Part shown: piece by piece, positions 1 to 5,503 of the stretch
Position numbering within the stretch: position 1 is the stretch's first letter
Layout of the letters: each line of letters starts with the position of its first letter
Source: Thiobacillus sp. UBA2597
GTDB lineage: Bacteria > Pseudomonadota > Gammaproteobacteria > Burkholderiales > Thiobacillaceae
DNA length: 5,518 nt
Direction of reading: 5' to 3'
NCBI GenBank assembly: GCA_002339725.1
Contig: DDKN01000061.1
Coordinates: 1-5,518, forward strand
Position numbers and translations under genes: made by a program
The notes under the pieces: model-generated
Told to the model about the DNA's origin: nothing
Databases searched by the model: none
Seen by the model: the letters and a program-made list of their open reading frames with translations, nothing else

Positions 1-462
1 ATCCACGATCCGCACGGCATCGAGGGCGAGGCCGGCAGCAGCGCGGGCCTGGGCCATCTCGCCCTGCGCACCACGCTCGAAAAGGAAAAGCAGTTGCGCA
101 ATGTGCGCGGGCGGCTTTGCCTGAATGATGCCGAGGTGCAGGGCTATGAAATCCATGCCGGCGTCAGCAGCGGCCCGGCTCTGGCACAGCCTGCGTTGAT
201 GCTCGACCACGGCCCGGACGGTGCCGTCAGCGCGGACGATCAGGTGCTCGGCACCTATCTGCATGGCCTGTTCGAGTCGTCCGCCGCTTGCGCCGCCTTG
301 CTCGCCTGGGCCGGCCTGCGCGCAGTTCAAACCCCCGATTACCACGCCCTGCGCGAGCGGGCCATCGATCGCCTGGCCGATTGCGTGGCCGAGCATCTGG
401 ACACCCGCAGGCTCGGCGCGCTGTTTGGCCTGACCGGGAAGGAGAATCGCGCATGGGCCTGA
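1..462 (+). CDS. cobQ: Cobyric acid synthase, C-terminal part (5' end outside window)
   Basis: This is the last 153 residues of cobyric acid synthase (CobQ/CbiP), a cytoplasmic ATP- and glutamine-dependent amidotransferase that amidates carboxylates b, d, e and g of adenosylcobyrinic acid a,c-diamide. The frame is open from base 1. The visible part is the end of the class I glutamine amidotransferase domain: IHDPHGIEG and SSAGLGHL at the start, EKQLRNVRGRL near residues 30-40, GYEIHAGVSSGP near 48-59, and GTYLHGLF near 84-91. The His in GTYLHGLF (codon 262-264) is the expected catalytic His; the nucleophilic Cys and the N-terminal synthetase domain lie upstream of the window. The ATG at 94 is internal, not a start. 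The stop overlaps the start of cobU by 10 bases, which points to one operon. Family assignment is firm. Confidence 0.95.
   Translation: MHDPHGIEGEAGSSAGLGHLALRTTLEKEKQLRNVRGRLCLNDAEVQGYEIHAGVSSGPALAQPALMLDHGPDGAVSADDQVLGTYLHGLFESSAACAALLAWAGLRAVQTPDYHALRERAIDRLADCVAEHLDTRRLGALFGLTGKENRAWA
439..444 (+). promoter_or_regulatory. Ribosome binding site of cobU
   Basis: AAGGAG lies 8 bases before the ATG at 453, inside the end of cobQ. It decides the cobU start: the reading frame stays open upstream to an ATG at 288, but that extension would be 55 arginine-rich residues encoded out of frame within cobQ and would sit in front of a glycine-rich P-loop that normally lies near the N-terminus. Confidence 0.7.
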
Positions 463-995
463 CCCTGATCCTCGGCGGCGCCCGCTCGGGCAAGAGCGCT
501 CATGCCCAGCGTCTGGCGCAGTCCTTCGGTCTGCCGGTGACCGTTATCGCCACCGCCGAGGCGCGCGATCCGGAGATGCTCGATCGCATCCGGCGCCACC
601 GGGCCGAGCGCCCGGCCGGCTGGCGCACCGTGGAAGAGCCGCGCCGCTTGGCCGAGGCGCTTGCGCGCGAGGCGGGGCCAGGCCAATGCCTGGTGGTCGA
701 CTGCCTCACCCTCTGGCTCAACAACTGGCTGGACGAGCGGCACAGCCCACGCTATCCGGCGGCGAAAGACGCGCTGATGGCGGCCCTGCCCCGCCTGCCG
801 GGCGAGATCATCCTGGTGGCCAACGAGGTCGGCCTCGGCATCGTCCCGCTCGGCGAACTTTCCCGCCGCTTCGTGGACGAGGCCGGCTGGCTCAACCAGG
901 CCATCGCCAAACTGGCCGACGACGTCGTCTTCGTCGCCGCCGGCCTGCCCCTCAACCTGAAAGCGACCCCACGCCATGACCCCTACTCCGAATGA
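453..995 (+). CDS. cobU: Bifunctional adenosylcobinamide kinase / adenosylcobinamide-phosphate guanylyltransferase
   Basis: This 180-residue protein is CobU (CobP in aerobic-pathway naming). It phosphorylates adenosylcobinamide and then transfers GMP to it, giving adenosylcobinamide-GDP for CobS. The P-loop GGARSGKS is at residues 8-15. VIATAEARDPEM (31-42) leads into RIRRHRAERPAGW (45-57), where H49 is the His I expect to carry the GMP intermediate, judged by position in the HRxxRPxxW motif. VVDCLTLWLNN (81-91) and NEVGLGIVP (124-132) are further family signatures, and the protein ends with the usual GLPLNLK plus ten residues. The length matches the Salmonella enzyme (about 181). It overlaps cobQ by 10 bases and cobT by 20 bases. 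Nothing in it looks damaged. Confidence 0.95.
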   Translation: MGLTLILGGARSGKSAHAQRLAQSFGLPVTVIATAEARDPEMLDRIRRHRAERPAGWRTVEEPRRLAEALAREAGPGQCLVVDCLTLWLNNWLDERHSPRYPAAKDALMAALPRLPGEIILVANEVGLGIVPLGELSRRFVDEAGWLNQAIAKLADDVVFVAAGLPLNLKATPRHDPYSE

Positions 996-2052
996 AGCCA
1001 CCGACGCCTGGTGGCGCCAGCCGACCCGGCCCCTGAACCGGAGCGCCGGCGAGGCGGCGGCCCGGCGCCAGGCCCAGCTGACCAAGCCGCCGGGCGCGCT
1101 GGGCCGGCTCGAGGCCATCGCCATCCAGCTGGCGAGCCTGCAGGGCCAGGAGCGGCCGACGCTGGAGCGCGCTCAGATCACGGTGTTCGCCGCCGATCAC
1201 GGCGTGGCGGCGGAGGGCGTGTCAGCCTTCCCCCAGGCGGTGACCGGCGAGATGGTGAAGAACTTCGCGCGCGGCGGCGCCGCGATCAGCGTGCTGGCGC
1301 GCGAGCAGGGGGTGCGGCTGGAGGTGGTCGATCTGGGCACGGTGAACGATCCGGGCCCGCTCGACGGCGTGCTGCGCGTGCGAATCGGATCGGGTACGGC
1401 CAATTTCACACAAGGGCCGGCCATGACCCACGAGCAGTTCGAGCAGGCCCTGGCCGCCGGCCGGGCGTCGGTGGATCGGGCGGTTGCGGCCGGGGCGCAG
1501 CTCTTCATCGCCGGCGAGATGGGTATCGGCAACACCACCGCGGCGGCGGCGCTGGCGTGCGGGCTGTCCGGCCTGTCCGGCCAGCTCATGGCCGGGCCGG
1601 GCACCGGGCTTTCCGACGAGGGGGTGGCGCGCAAGGCGGCGCTGATCGACCGCGCCCTGGCTTGCCATGCCGGTCAACTGACCGTGCCGGCCGAGGCATT
1701 GCGCCGTCTGGGCGGCTTCGAGTTGGCCGCGATCGCCGGCGCCTGTATTGCCTGCGCGCAAAAGGGACTGCCCCTGCTGGTCGACGGCTTCATCGTCACC
1801 GCCGCGGCGCTGGCCGCGGTGCGCATGCGGCCAGCGGTGCGCGACTGGCTGCTGTTCGCCCACGCCTCGGCCGAGCCGGGCCATGTGCGCCTGCTGCGGA
1901 TGCTGGACGCCCAGCCGCTGATCGATCTCGGTCTGCGCCTGGGCGAGGGCAGCGGCGCCGCCGTGGCCCTGCCTCTCTTGCGCCTGGCCTGCGCCCTGCA
2001 CAACGGCATGGCCACTTTCGCCGAGGCCGGGGTGAGCGAGCAGCATGACTGA
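976..2052 (+). CDS. cobT: Nicotinate-nucleotide--dimethylbenzimidazole phosphoribosyltransferase
   Basis: CobT (358 residues, family about 350-356) transfers phosphoribose from nicotinate mononucleotide to 5,6-dimethylbenzimidazole, making alpha-ribazole-5'-phosphate, the lower ligand of cobalamin. Signatures in order: LTKPPGALGRLE (35-46), FAADHGVAAEGVSAFPQ (71-87), GEMGIGNTTAAAAL (180-193), GPGTGL (207-212), LLVDGFI (267-273), FAHASAEPGH (294-303) and LGLRLGEGSGAA (318-329). E324 in GEGSGA corresponds to the catalytic Glu of the Salmonella enzyme (E317). The start is forced: an in-frame stop lies at 958-960 and no other start codon lies between it and 976. No good Shine-Dalgarno precedes it, so initiation is probably coupled to cobU, which it overlaps by 20 bases. 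It overlaps cobC by 8 bases. Confidence 0.96.
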   Translation: MTPTPNEATDAWWRQPTRPLNRSAGEAAARRQAQLTKPPGALGRLEAIAIQLASLQGQERPTLERAQITVFAADHGVAAEGVSAFPQAVTGEMVKNFARGGAAISVLAREQGVRLEVVDLGTVNDPGPLDGVLRVRIGSGTANFTQGPAMTHEQFEQALAAGRASVDRAVAAGAQLFIAGEMGIGNTTAAAALACGLSGLSGQLMAGPGTGLSDEGVARKAALIDRALACHAGQLTVPAEALRRLGGFELAAIAGACIACAQKGLPLLVDGFIVTAAALAAVRMRPAVRDWLLFAHASAEPGHVRLLRMLDAQPLIDLGLRLGEGSGAAVALPLLRLACALHNGMATFAEAGVSEQHD

Positions 2053-2650
2053 GCCGGTTCGGGTCACGGTCTTGCGCCACGGCGAGGTGGCCGGGCCGGC
2101 CCATGTCTTTCGCGGCCGCAGCGACCCGCCGCTGACGGCGCGCGGTGAGGCGCAGATGCGCGCTGCCTTGGCCGGCCGGCGTTTCGATGCCGTGGCCAGC
2201 TCGCCGCTGTTGCGTTGTCGAGCGTTCGCCGAGACCTTCGCCGCCGGGCAGGGCAGCGCCTGCCGGATCCTGGCCGATCTGCGCGAGCTGGACTTCGGCG
2301 AGTGGGAGGGCTTGAGCGGCGCCCAGGTGGCCGCGCGCGACCCGACGGCCTATCAGCGCTTTCGCAGCCGTTGCGACGACTGCGCCGCGCCTGGCGGCGA
2401 GCGCATCGGCGACTTCCGCCGCCGGGTGCTGTCGGCCTGGGGCGACTGGCTGGCCGATGCCGCGGGCGGTGAGCGCTTGCTCATCACTCACGCCGGGGTG
2501 ATGCGCATCCTGCTGCAGCACCTGCTTGATCTGCCGGCCGCCAGCCTCTATCGCATCGCCCTGCCCGAGGCGGCGCAGTTCCAGGTGTCGCTCCTGGCCG
2601 GCGAGGCGCCGATTTTGTTGAGCCTGAATCCATGCGCGGATTTTTCCTAG
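2045..2650 (+). CDS. cobC: Alpha-ribazole phosphatase (histidine phosphatase family)
   Basis: This 201-residue protein belongs to the histidine phosphatase (phosphoglycerate mutase-like) superfamily. The hallmark LRHGE is at residues 10-14, with H12 the phospho-accepting His. FRGRSDPPLT (22-31) follows, then ASSPLLRCRAFAE (51-63) with the conserved Arg R57, ELDFGEWEGL (81-90) with the acidic residue E86, and ITHAGVMR (147-154) with the second catalytic His H149. Its position between cobT and cobS makes alpha-ribazole-5'-phosphate, or cobalamin-5'-phosphate, the likely substrate; sequence alone would not separate it from other small phosphatases of this fold. This CobC is the phosphatase, not the unrelated aminotransferase of Pseudomonas denitrificans that shares the name. 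It overlaps cobT by 8 bases and cobS by 19 bases. Confidence 0.92.
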   Translation: MTEPVRVTVLRHGEVAGPAHVFRGRSDPPLTARGEAQMRAALAGRRFDAVASSPLLRCRAFAETFAAGQGSACRILADLRELDFGEWEGLSGAQVAARDPTAYQRFRSRCDDCAAPGGERIGDFRRRVLSAWGDWLADAAGGERLLITHAGVMRILLQHLLDLPAASLYRIALPEAAQFQVSLLAGEAPILLSLNPCADFS

Positions 2651-3360
2651 CCCTGCAATTTCTCACCCGCCTGCCGGCGCCGGCGGTGCGCGACTTTCAG
2701 GCCGAGGACCTGGCCCGCTCCGCCGCCTGGTTTCCTGCCGTCGGCTTGCTGCTGGGCGCGCTGCTCGCCCTGATTGGGGCGGCGGCGCAGCCGTTCGACC
2801 CCTGGCTCGCCGCGCTGCTCACCTTGATCGCCTGGGTTTGGCTGACCGGCGGCCTGCACCTCGACGGCCTGGCCGATACCTTCGATGCGCTGGGCGCCGC
2901 GCATCGCGACAAGGAGCGGTTTCAGCAGGTGCTCTCCGACCCGCATGTGGGCAGCTTCGGCGTCATCGCCCTGATCCTGCAACTGGCGGCCAAGCTGGTC
3001 CTGCTCGGCCTGTTCTTCGCCCAGGGGGAGTCGCCCTTCGCGCTGCTATTGATCCCGGCCTGGGCCCGGCTCGGTGCCCTGTGGTGGTCGCAGTCGCTGC
3101 CGCCGCTCAAGCCGGGCCTGGGCGAGCACTTCAGATGGCGGGCGGGTCGCGGGTTGCCGCTGCTCTGGTGGCTGCTCCTGCTGGCGGCGAGCGTTCCCTT
3201 CGCCGGCCTGTGGCTGGCGCCGCTGGCATTGCTGTTCTGGCAGCGCTTCCTGCTGAGCAAGGTCGGCGGCATGACCGGCGACTGCCTCGGCGCCGGGGTG
3301 GAGGTGAGCGAGAGCCTTTTGTTGCTGGCAGTTGTTTTGGCTATGGCGCTTCCGCTATAA
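2632..3360 (+). CDS. cobS: Adenosylcobinamide-GDP ribazoletransferase (cobalamin synthase), membrane protein
   Basis: CobS (242 residues, family about 245-250) is the integral inner-membrane enzyme that joins adenosylcobinamide-GDP with alpha-ribazole or its phosphate, the last joining step of cobalamin synthesis. It opens with the typical FFLALQFLTRLPAP (4-17). WLTGGLHLDGLADTFDALGA (70-89) carries the conserved His/Asp metal- and substrate-binding region. DPHVGSFGVIAL (103-114) and GGMTGDCLGAGVEVSE (212-227) are the other signatures. Hydrophobic stretches at roughly 34-53, 58-74, 109-131, 134-152, 176-205 and 227-242 give about six or seven membrane segments. The ATG at 2632 places FLTRLP as in known homologues. 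No strong ribosome binding site is visible, so translation is probably coupled to cobC (19-base overlap). The last 40 bases are unusually T-rich for this window and may hold a kdsB promoter. Confidence 0.95.
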   Translation: MRGFFLALQFLTRLPAPAVRDFQAEDLARSAAWFPAVGLLLGALLALIGAAAQPFDPWLAALLTLIAWVWLTGGLHLDGLADTFDALGAAHRDKERFQQVLSDPHVGSFGVIALILQLAAKLVLLGLFFAQGESPFALLLIPAWARLGALWWSQSLPPLKPGLGEHFRWRAGRGLPLLWWLLLLAASVPFAGLWLAPLALLFWQRFLLSKVGGMTGDCLGAGVEVSESLLLLAVVLAMALPL

Positions 3361-3361
3361 G
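3332..3361 (+). promoter_or_regulatory. Possible promoter for kdsB inside the end of cobS
   Basis: TTGTTT (3332-3337) and TATAAG (3356-3361) are separated by 18 bases and match the -35 (3 of 6) and -10 (5 of 6) consensus of housekeeping sigma factor promoters. The -10 includes the cobS TAA stop. Transcription would begin near 3368, leaving a leader of only about a dozen bases with the ribosome binding site at its very 5' end, which weakens the case. The local AT-richness in a GC-rich region is the main support. Confidence 0.28.
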
Positions 3362-3367
3362 AGAGCC

Positions 3368-3373
3368 AAGGAG
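3368..3373 (+). promoter_or_regulatory. Ribosome binding site of kdsB
   Basis: AAGGAG sits 6 bases before the ATG at 3380. It selects that start over an in-frame ATG at 3332, which would lie inside cobS and add 16 residues in front of the MSDFYAVVPARY start typical of the family. Confidence 0.75.
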
Positions 3374-3379
3374 AAGCTT

Positions 3380-4147
3380 ATGTCCGATTTCTACGCCGTC
3401 GTCCCCGCCCGTTACGCCTCGACCCGCCTGCCCGGCAAGCCCCTGCTCGATATCGCCGGCCGGCCGATGGTGGTCCGGGTGGCGGAGCGGGCCCGCGCCA
3501 GCGGCGCCAAGGAGGTCTGGGTGGCGACCGATCACGACGAGGTGGCGCGGGTGGTCAAGGCACACGGCTTCGAGGTGTGCATGACCTCGCCCGATTGCGC
3601 CTCCGGCACCGACCGCCTGGCCGAGGTGGCGGCCCAGCTCAGGTGGCCGGAGGATGCGGTGGTGGTCAACGTCCAGGGCGACGAACCGCTGATCGAGCCG
3701 GCGCTGATCCGCGCCACCGCCGAGACGCTCGTCCAGCACCCGGATGCCGCGATCGCCACCGTCTGCCACCCCCTGCACGACATGGAGGAGGTGCTGAGCC
3801 CGAATGTGGTCAAGGTGGTGCTGGACAAGGCGGGCTATGCCCTGTATTTCTCGCGCGCCCCCATCCCCTGGGCGCGCGATGCCTGGGCCGGCGCGTCGCC
3901 TGCCCGGCTGCCCGAGGGCCTGCCCGTCTATCGCCATGTCGGGCTTTACGCCTATCGGGTCGATTTCCTGCATGCCTATCCCCGATTGGAGCGGCCGGCG
4001 ATCGAGGCCTTCGAGTCGCTCGAGCAGTTGCGTGCCCTTTGGCATGGCTACCGGATCACCGTGCTGACGACCGAGCGCCCATCACCGCCCGGGGTGGATA
4101 CGGCGGCGGATCTGGATCGGGTGCGTGCCTTGTTCCCGCTCGCCTAA
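3380..4147 (+). CDS. kdsB: 3-deoxy-manno-octulosonate cytidylyltransferase (CMP-Kdo synthetase)
   Basis: KdsB (255 residues; E. coli 248) activates Kdo with CTP to CMP-Kdo in the cytoplasm, the donor used when Kdo is added to lipid A. Signatures in order: VVPARYASTRLPGKPL (7-22, CTP-binding), VATDHDEV (48-55), SGTDRLAE (75-82), VVNVQGDEPLI (95-105) with the metal-binding Asp D101, YFSRAPIPW (156-164), RHVGLYAYR (185-193), ESLEQLRAL (212-220) and PGVDT (237-241) with D240 the second likely metal ligand. All expected motifs are present. It follows cobS by 19 bases, an unusual partner, since in many beta- and gammaproteobacteria kdsB lies near lpxK; no lpxK or Trm112-like gene is here. It may be read through from the cob operon, from its own promoter, or both. 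Confidence 0.96.
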   Translation: MSDFYAVVPARYASTRLPGKPLLDIAGRPMVVRVAERARASGAKEVWVATDHDEVARVVKAHGFEVCMTSPDCASGTDRLAEVAAQLRWPEDAVVVNVQGDEPLIEPALIRATAETLVQHPDAAIATVCHPLHDMEEVLSPNVVKVVLDKAGYALYFSRAPIPWARDAWAGASPARLPEGLPVYRHVGLYAYRVDFLHAYPRLERPAIEAFESLEQLRALWHGYRITVLTTERPSPPGVDTAADLDRVRALFPLA

Positions 4148-4167
4148 GTGTCCTGGCAGGCGTTTTT
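4141..4167 (+). terminator. Possible intrinsic terminator after kdsB
   Basis: CGCCT (4141-4145) and AGGCG (4158-4162) form a perfect 5-bp inverted repeat around a 12-base loop, followed directly by TTTTT (4163-4167). The hairpin includes the kdsB stop codon. The stem is short, so termination could be partial. If it works, it separates kdsB from the gene at 4205. Confidence 0.42.
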
Positions 4168-4170
4168 GTC

Positions 4171-4178
4171 TATAAAAT
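4171..4178 (+). promoter_or_regulatory. Possible promoter -10 region for the TPR protein gene
   Basis: TATAAAAT contains two overlapping 5-of-6 matches to the -10 consensus. The matching -35 region is poor: GTGTCC at 4148-4153 with a 17-base spacer agrees at only 3 of 6 positions and lies inside the putative terminator hairpin, so activator help may be needed. Transcription from here would begin near 4183 and give a leader of about 20 bases carrying the ribosome binding site. Confidence 0.4.
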
Positions 4179-4191
4179 AGGCACGGGTTGG

Positions 4192-4199
4192 AAGGAGGT
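4192..4199 (+). promoter_or_regulatory. Near-perfect Shine-Dalgarno sequence of the TPR protein gene
   Basis: AAGGAGGT is complementary to the 3' end of 16S rRNA and ends 5 bases before the ATG at 4205. It is the strongest ribosome binding site in the window; it fixes the start and suggests high translation. An overlapping ATG at 4188 in another frame lies upstream of this site and is not used. Confidence 0.8.
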
Positions 4200-4204
4200 C
4201 AGGT

Positions 4205-5404
4205 ATGGGCATTCTGGATGTGGGGGGCTCGGCGACAGCGCTCTTCGCCGCGTCGCAGCAAAGCGATGCCCAGCGTGGTGTCGTGGCGCAACGCAACCTG
4301 CTCTCCGCACTCGATCTTTATGGCAAGAAACAATACGACGCTGCCATTGCCAGGTTCCAGCAGGCGATTGCCTACGCCCCCAGTTCGGAAACGGCGGTCA
4401 ATGCCTACAACTACATGGCGGCCGCCTATGTCGCCAAAGAAGACCTCGACTCGGCGATCCAGGTCTATAAAAAATCCCTCACCATCGACCCGAGACGGGT
4501 GGAAACCCTGATCGCGCTGGGCAACACCTATTTCAGCGCAGGGCGCCCGGAAGAGGCACAGGCCCAGTATGAAGCGGCAGTCAAGCTCGACCCGAGCCCG
4601 AGCAATTATTATGCGCTGGGGCAGGCGTATTTGAAGGGGGGGCAGTACGAGCTGGCCGAGCGCCAGTTTGCCGAAGTCAAGCGACGCGCGCCGGACAAGG
4701 CTTATGGCGATTTCGGCCTGGGTCAGGCCTACGCCAAGCAGGGCCGTCTCGACGATGCCGTCGAGGCCTTTCAGGCGGCGGTCACCAAGCAGCGCGATTA
4801 CTGGGCGGCGTATGCCGAGATGGGCTATGTTCTGGTCGACAAGGGCGACATCAAGGCGGCGCAGGACATCGCGCTCGATTTGGCAGGGAGGTCCGAGGCG
4901 GCGACGTATGCAACCCTGCTGGGGGGCTACATTCTCGAGAAGTCAGCACCCAAGATGCTCATCAATTATTCCACCAGCACCTTCCTGGCAAGCCTGGGGC
5001 CGGGCACGCCGGTGGCCCTGATGGCCAGCGAGCTCAGTGTCCCGAATGGTTCGCAGCTGCTCACCATGGTGTTCCAGTTCGATGCGCCGATGGACCCCGC
5101 CTCGGTTGAAAACGTGCTGAACTGGAGGATTTCGCGCTCGACCAGCACCGGCAGGGGTGATGGCTACAATTTCGATTTCGCGCCGCCACCCACGGAGATC
5201 GAGCTGCCGAATCTGCCGACCTGGGTGGTGTACGACCGGGAGAAATACACGGCAACGGTGTATTTCCGGGTCAGTCAGAATGCGACGGCGAACGGCACGA
5301 TCGATCCCTCGCACATCAAATTCAGTTTCAACGGCGTGGGCGCGAACGGCGTGCTGATCGACCCGGGCGCGAATGACTACACCGGCTTCTCCGGATTCAC
5401 CTGA
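4205..5404 (+). CDS. TPR protein with beta-rich, probably Ig-like C-terminal domain, function unknown
   Basis: I do not recognise a named family for this 399-residue protein. Residues 1-28 (MGILDVGGSATALFAAS and on) contain no basic-hydrophobic signal peptide. About six tetratricopeptide repeats follow, at roughly 31-62, 67-98, 99-131, 133-164, 166-197 and 199-229, each with the G/A-x-x-Y...A...(Y/F)..A....P pattern, e.g. LGNTYFSAGRPEEAQAQYEA in repeat 3; such arrays usually bind proteins. After a linker comes a beta-strand-rich region (about 270-399): TMVFQFDAPMDPASVENVLNW (287 on) resembles the first strands of SbsA/Big_5-type Ig-like domains, followed by WVVYDREKYTATVYFRV (340-356) and IKFSFNG (371-377). 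The Ig-like call is an inference from pattern. The protein has no cysteine and one histidine. It appears to be its own transcription unit, and its composition is less GC-rich than the cob genes. A scaffold, surface or secreted role is possible but unproven. Confidence 0.85.
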   Translation: MGILDVGGSATALFAASQQSDAQRGVVAQRNLLSALDLYGKKQYDAAIARFQQAIAYAPSSETAVNAYNYMAAAYVAKEDLDSAIQVYKKSLTIDPRRVETLIALGNTYFSAGRPEEAQAQYEAAVKLDPSPSNYYALGQAYLKGGQYELAERQFAEVKRRAPDKAYGDFGLGQAYAKQGRLDDAVEAFQAAVTKQRDYWAAYAEMGYVLVDKGDIKAAQDIALDLAGRSEAATYATLLGGYILEKSAPKMLINYSTSTFLASLGPGTPVALMASELSVPNGSQLLTMVFQFDAPMDPASVENVLNWRISRSTSTGRGDGYNFDFAPPPTEIELPNLPTWVVYDREKYTATVYFRVSQNATANGTIDPSHIKFSFNGVGANGVLIDPGANDYTGFSGFT

Positions 5405-5412
5405 TACCAAGC

Positions 5413-5431
5413 CTGGCGCGGCCAGCGCCGG
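5413..5431 (+). terminator. GC-rich stem-loop downstream of the TPR protein gene
   Basis: GGCGC (5415-5419) and GCGCC (5425-5429) pair perfectly around a 5-base loop, extended by a T-G and a C-G pair to 5413-5431. It starts 8 bases after the stop codon. No T-run follows, so it is not a standard intrinsic terminator; it may protect the mRNA 3' end or be chance in GC-rich DNA. A second weak pairing, CCGGC (5447-5451) with GCCGG (5469-5473), follows. Confidence 0.3.
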
Positions 5432-5497
5432 CGTGGCGTGAGAGACCCGGCGGCTGCCCGGTCGGATTGCCGGCCCGGACGCGCAATAACCTCGGCT

Positions 5498-5503
5498 TAT
5501 AAG
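5498..5503 (+). promoter_or_regulatory. Possible -10 element for a gene beyond the window
   Basis: TATAAG lies in a stretch (about 5484-5518) that turns sharply AT-rich after GC-rich DNA, as promoters often do. No convincing -35 lies 16-18 bases upstream (CCGGAC or neighbours), and the downstream gene is not visible, so this is only a candidate. The remainder of 5405-5518 holds no coding region that I can support. Confidence 0.2.

Noticed and set aside
339..1124. Long open frame on the - strand across cobQ, cobU and cobT (261 codons)
   Set aside because: It lies wholly opposite clearly conserved genes; its composition (Arg/Ala/Gly/Gln-rich, no domain pattern) is that of a shadow frame in GC-rich DNA.
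1564..1581. Two tandem copies of CTGTCCGGC in cobT
   Set aside because: Only two 9-base units encoding LSGLSG in frame; within what codon bias and a short duplication would give, with no sign of function.
1222..2067. Long open frame on the - strand opposite cobT (281 codons)
   Set aside because: Shadow of cobT; low-complexity Arg/Gly/Ala-rich product with no recognisable motif or ribosome binding site.
1..3360. Cobalamin riboswitch for the cob operon
   Set aside because: Expected upstream of the operon, which begins outside the window; no non-coding stretch within 1-3360 could hold one.
3341..4045. Open frame on the - strand opposite kdsB (234 codons)
   Set aside because: Same reason: entirely antisense to a conserved gene with no independent coding signal.
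4154..4169. Possible sigma-54 promoter (TGGCAGG followed by TTTTTGT) before the TPR gene
   Set aside because: The GG at 4155-4156 would need GC at 4167-4168, but the bases are TG; the -12 element does not match, and the T-run is better explained by the terminator.
3577..4470. Open + strand frame spanning the 3' half of kdsB and the start of the TPR gene
   Set aside because: It overlaps two well-supported genes in another frame, has no ribosome binding site and gives an Arg/Gly/Pro-rich product.
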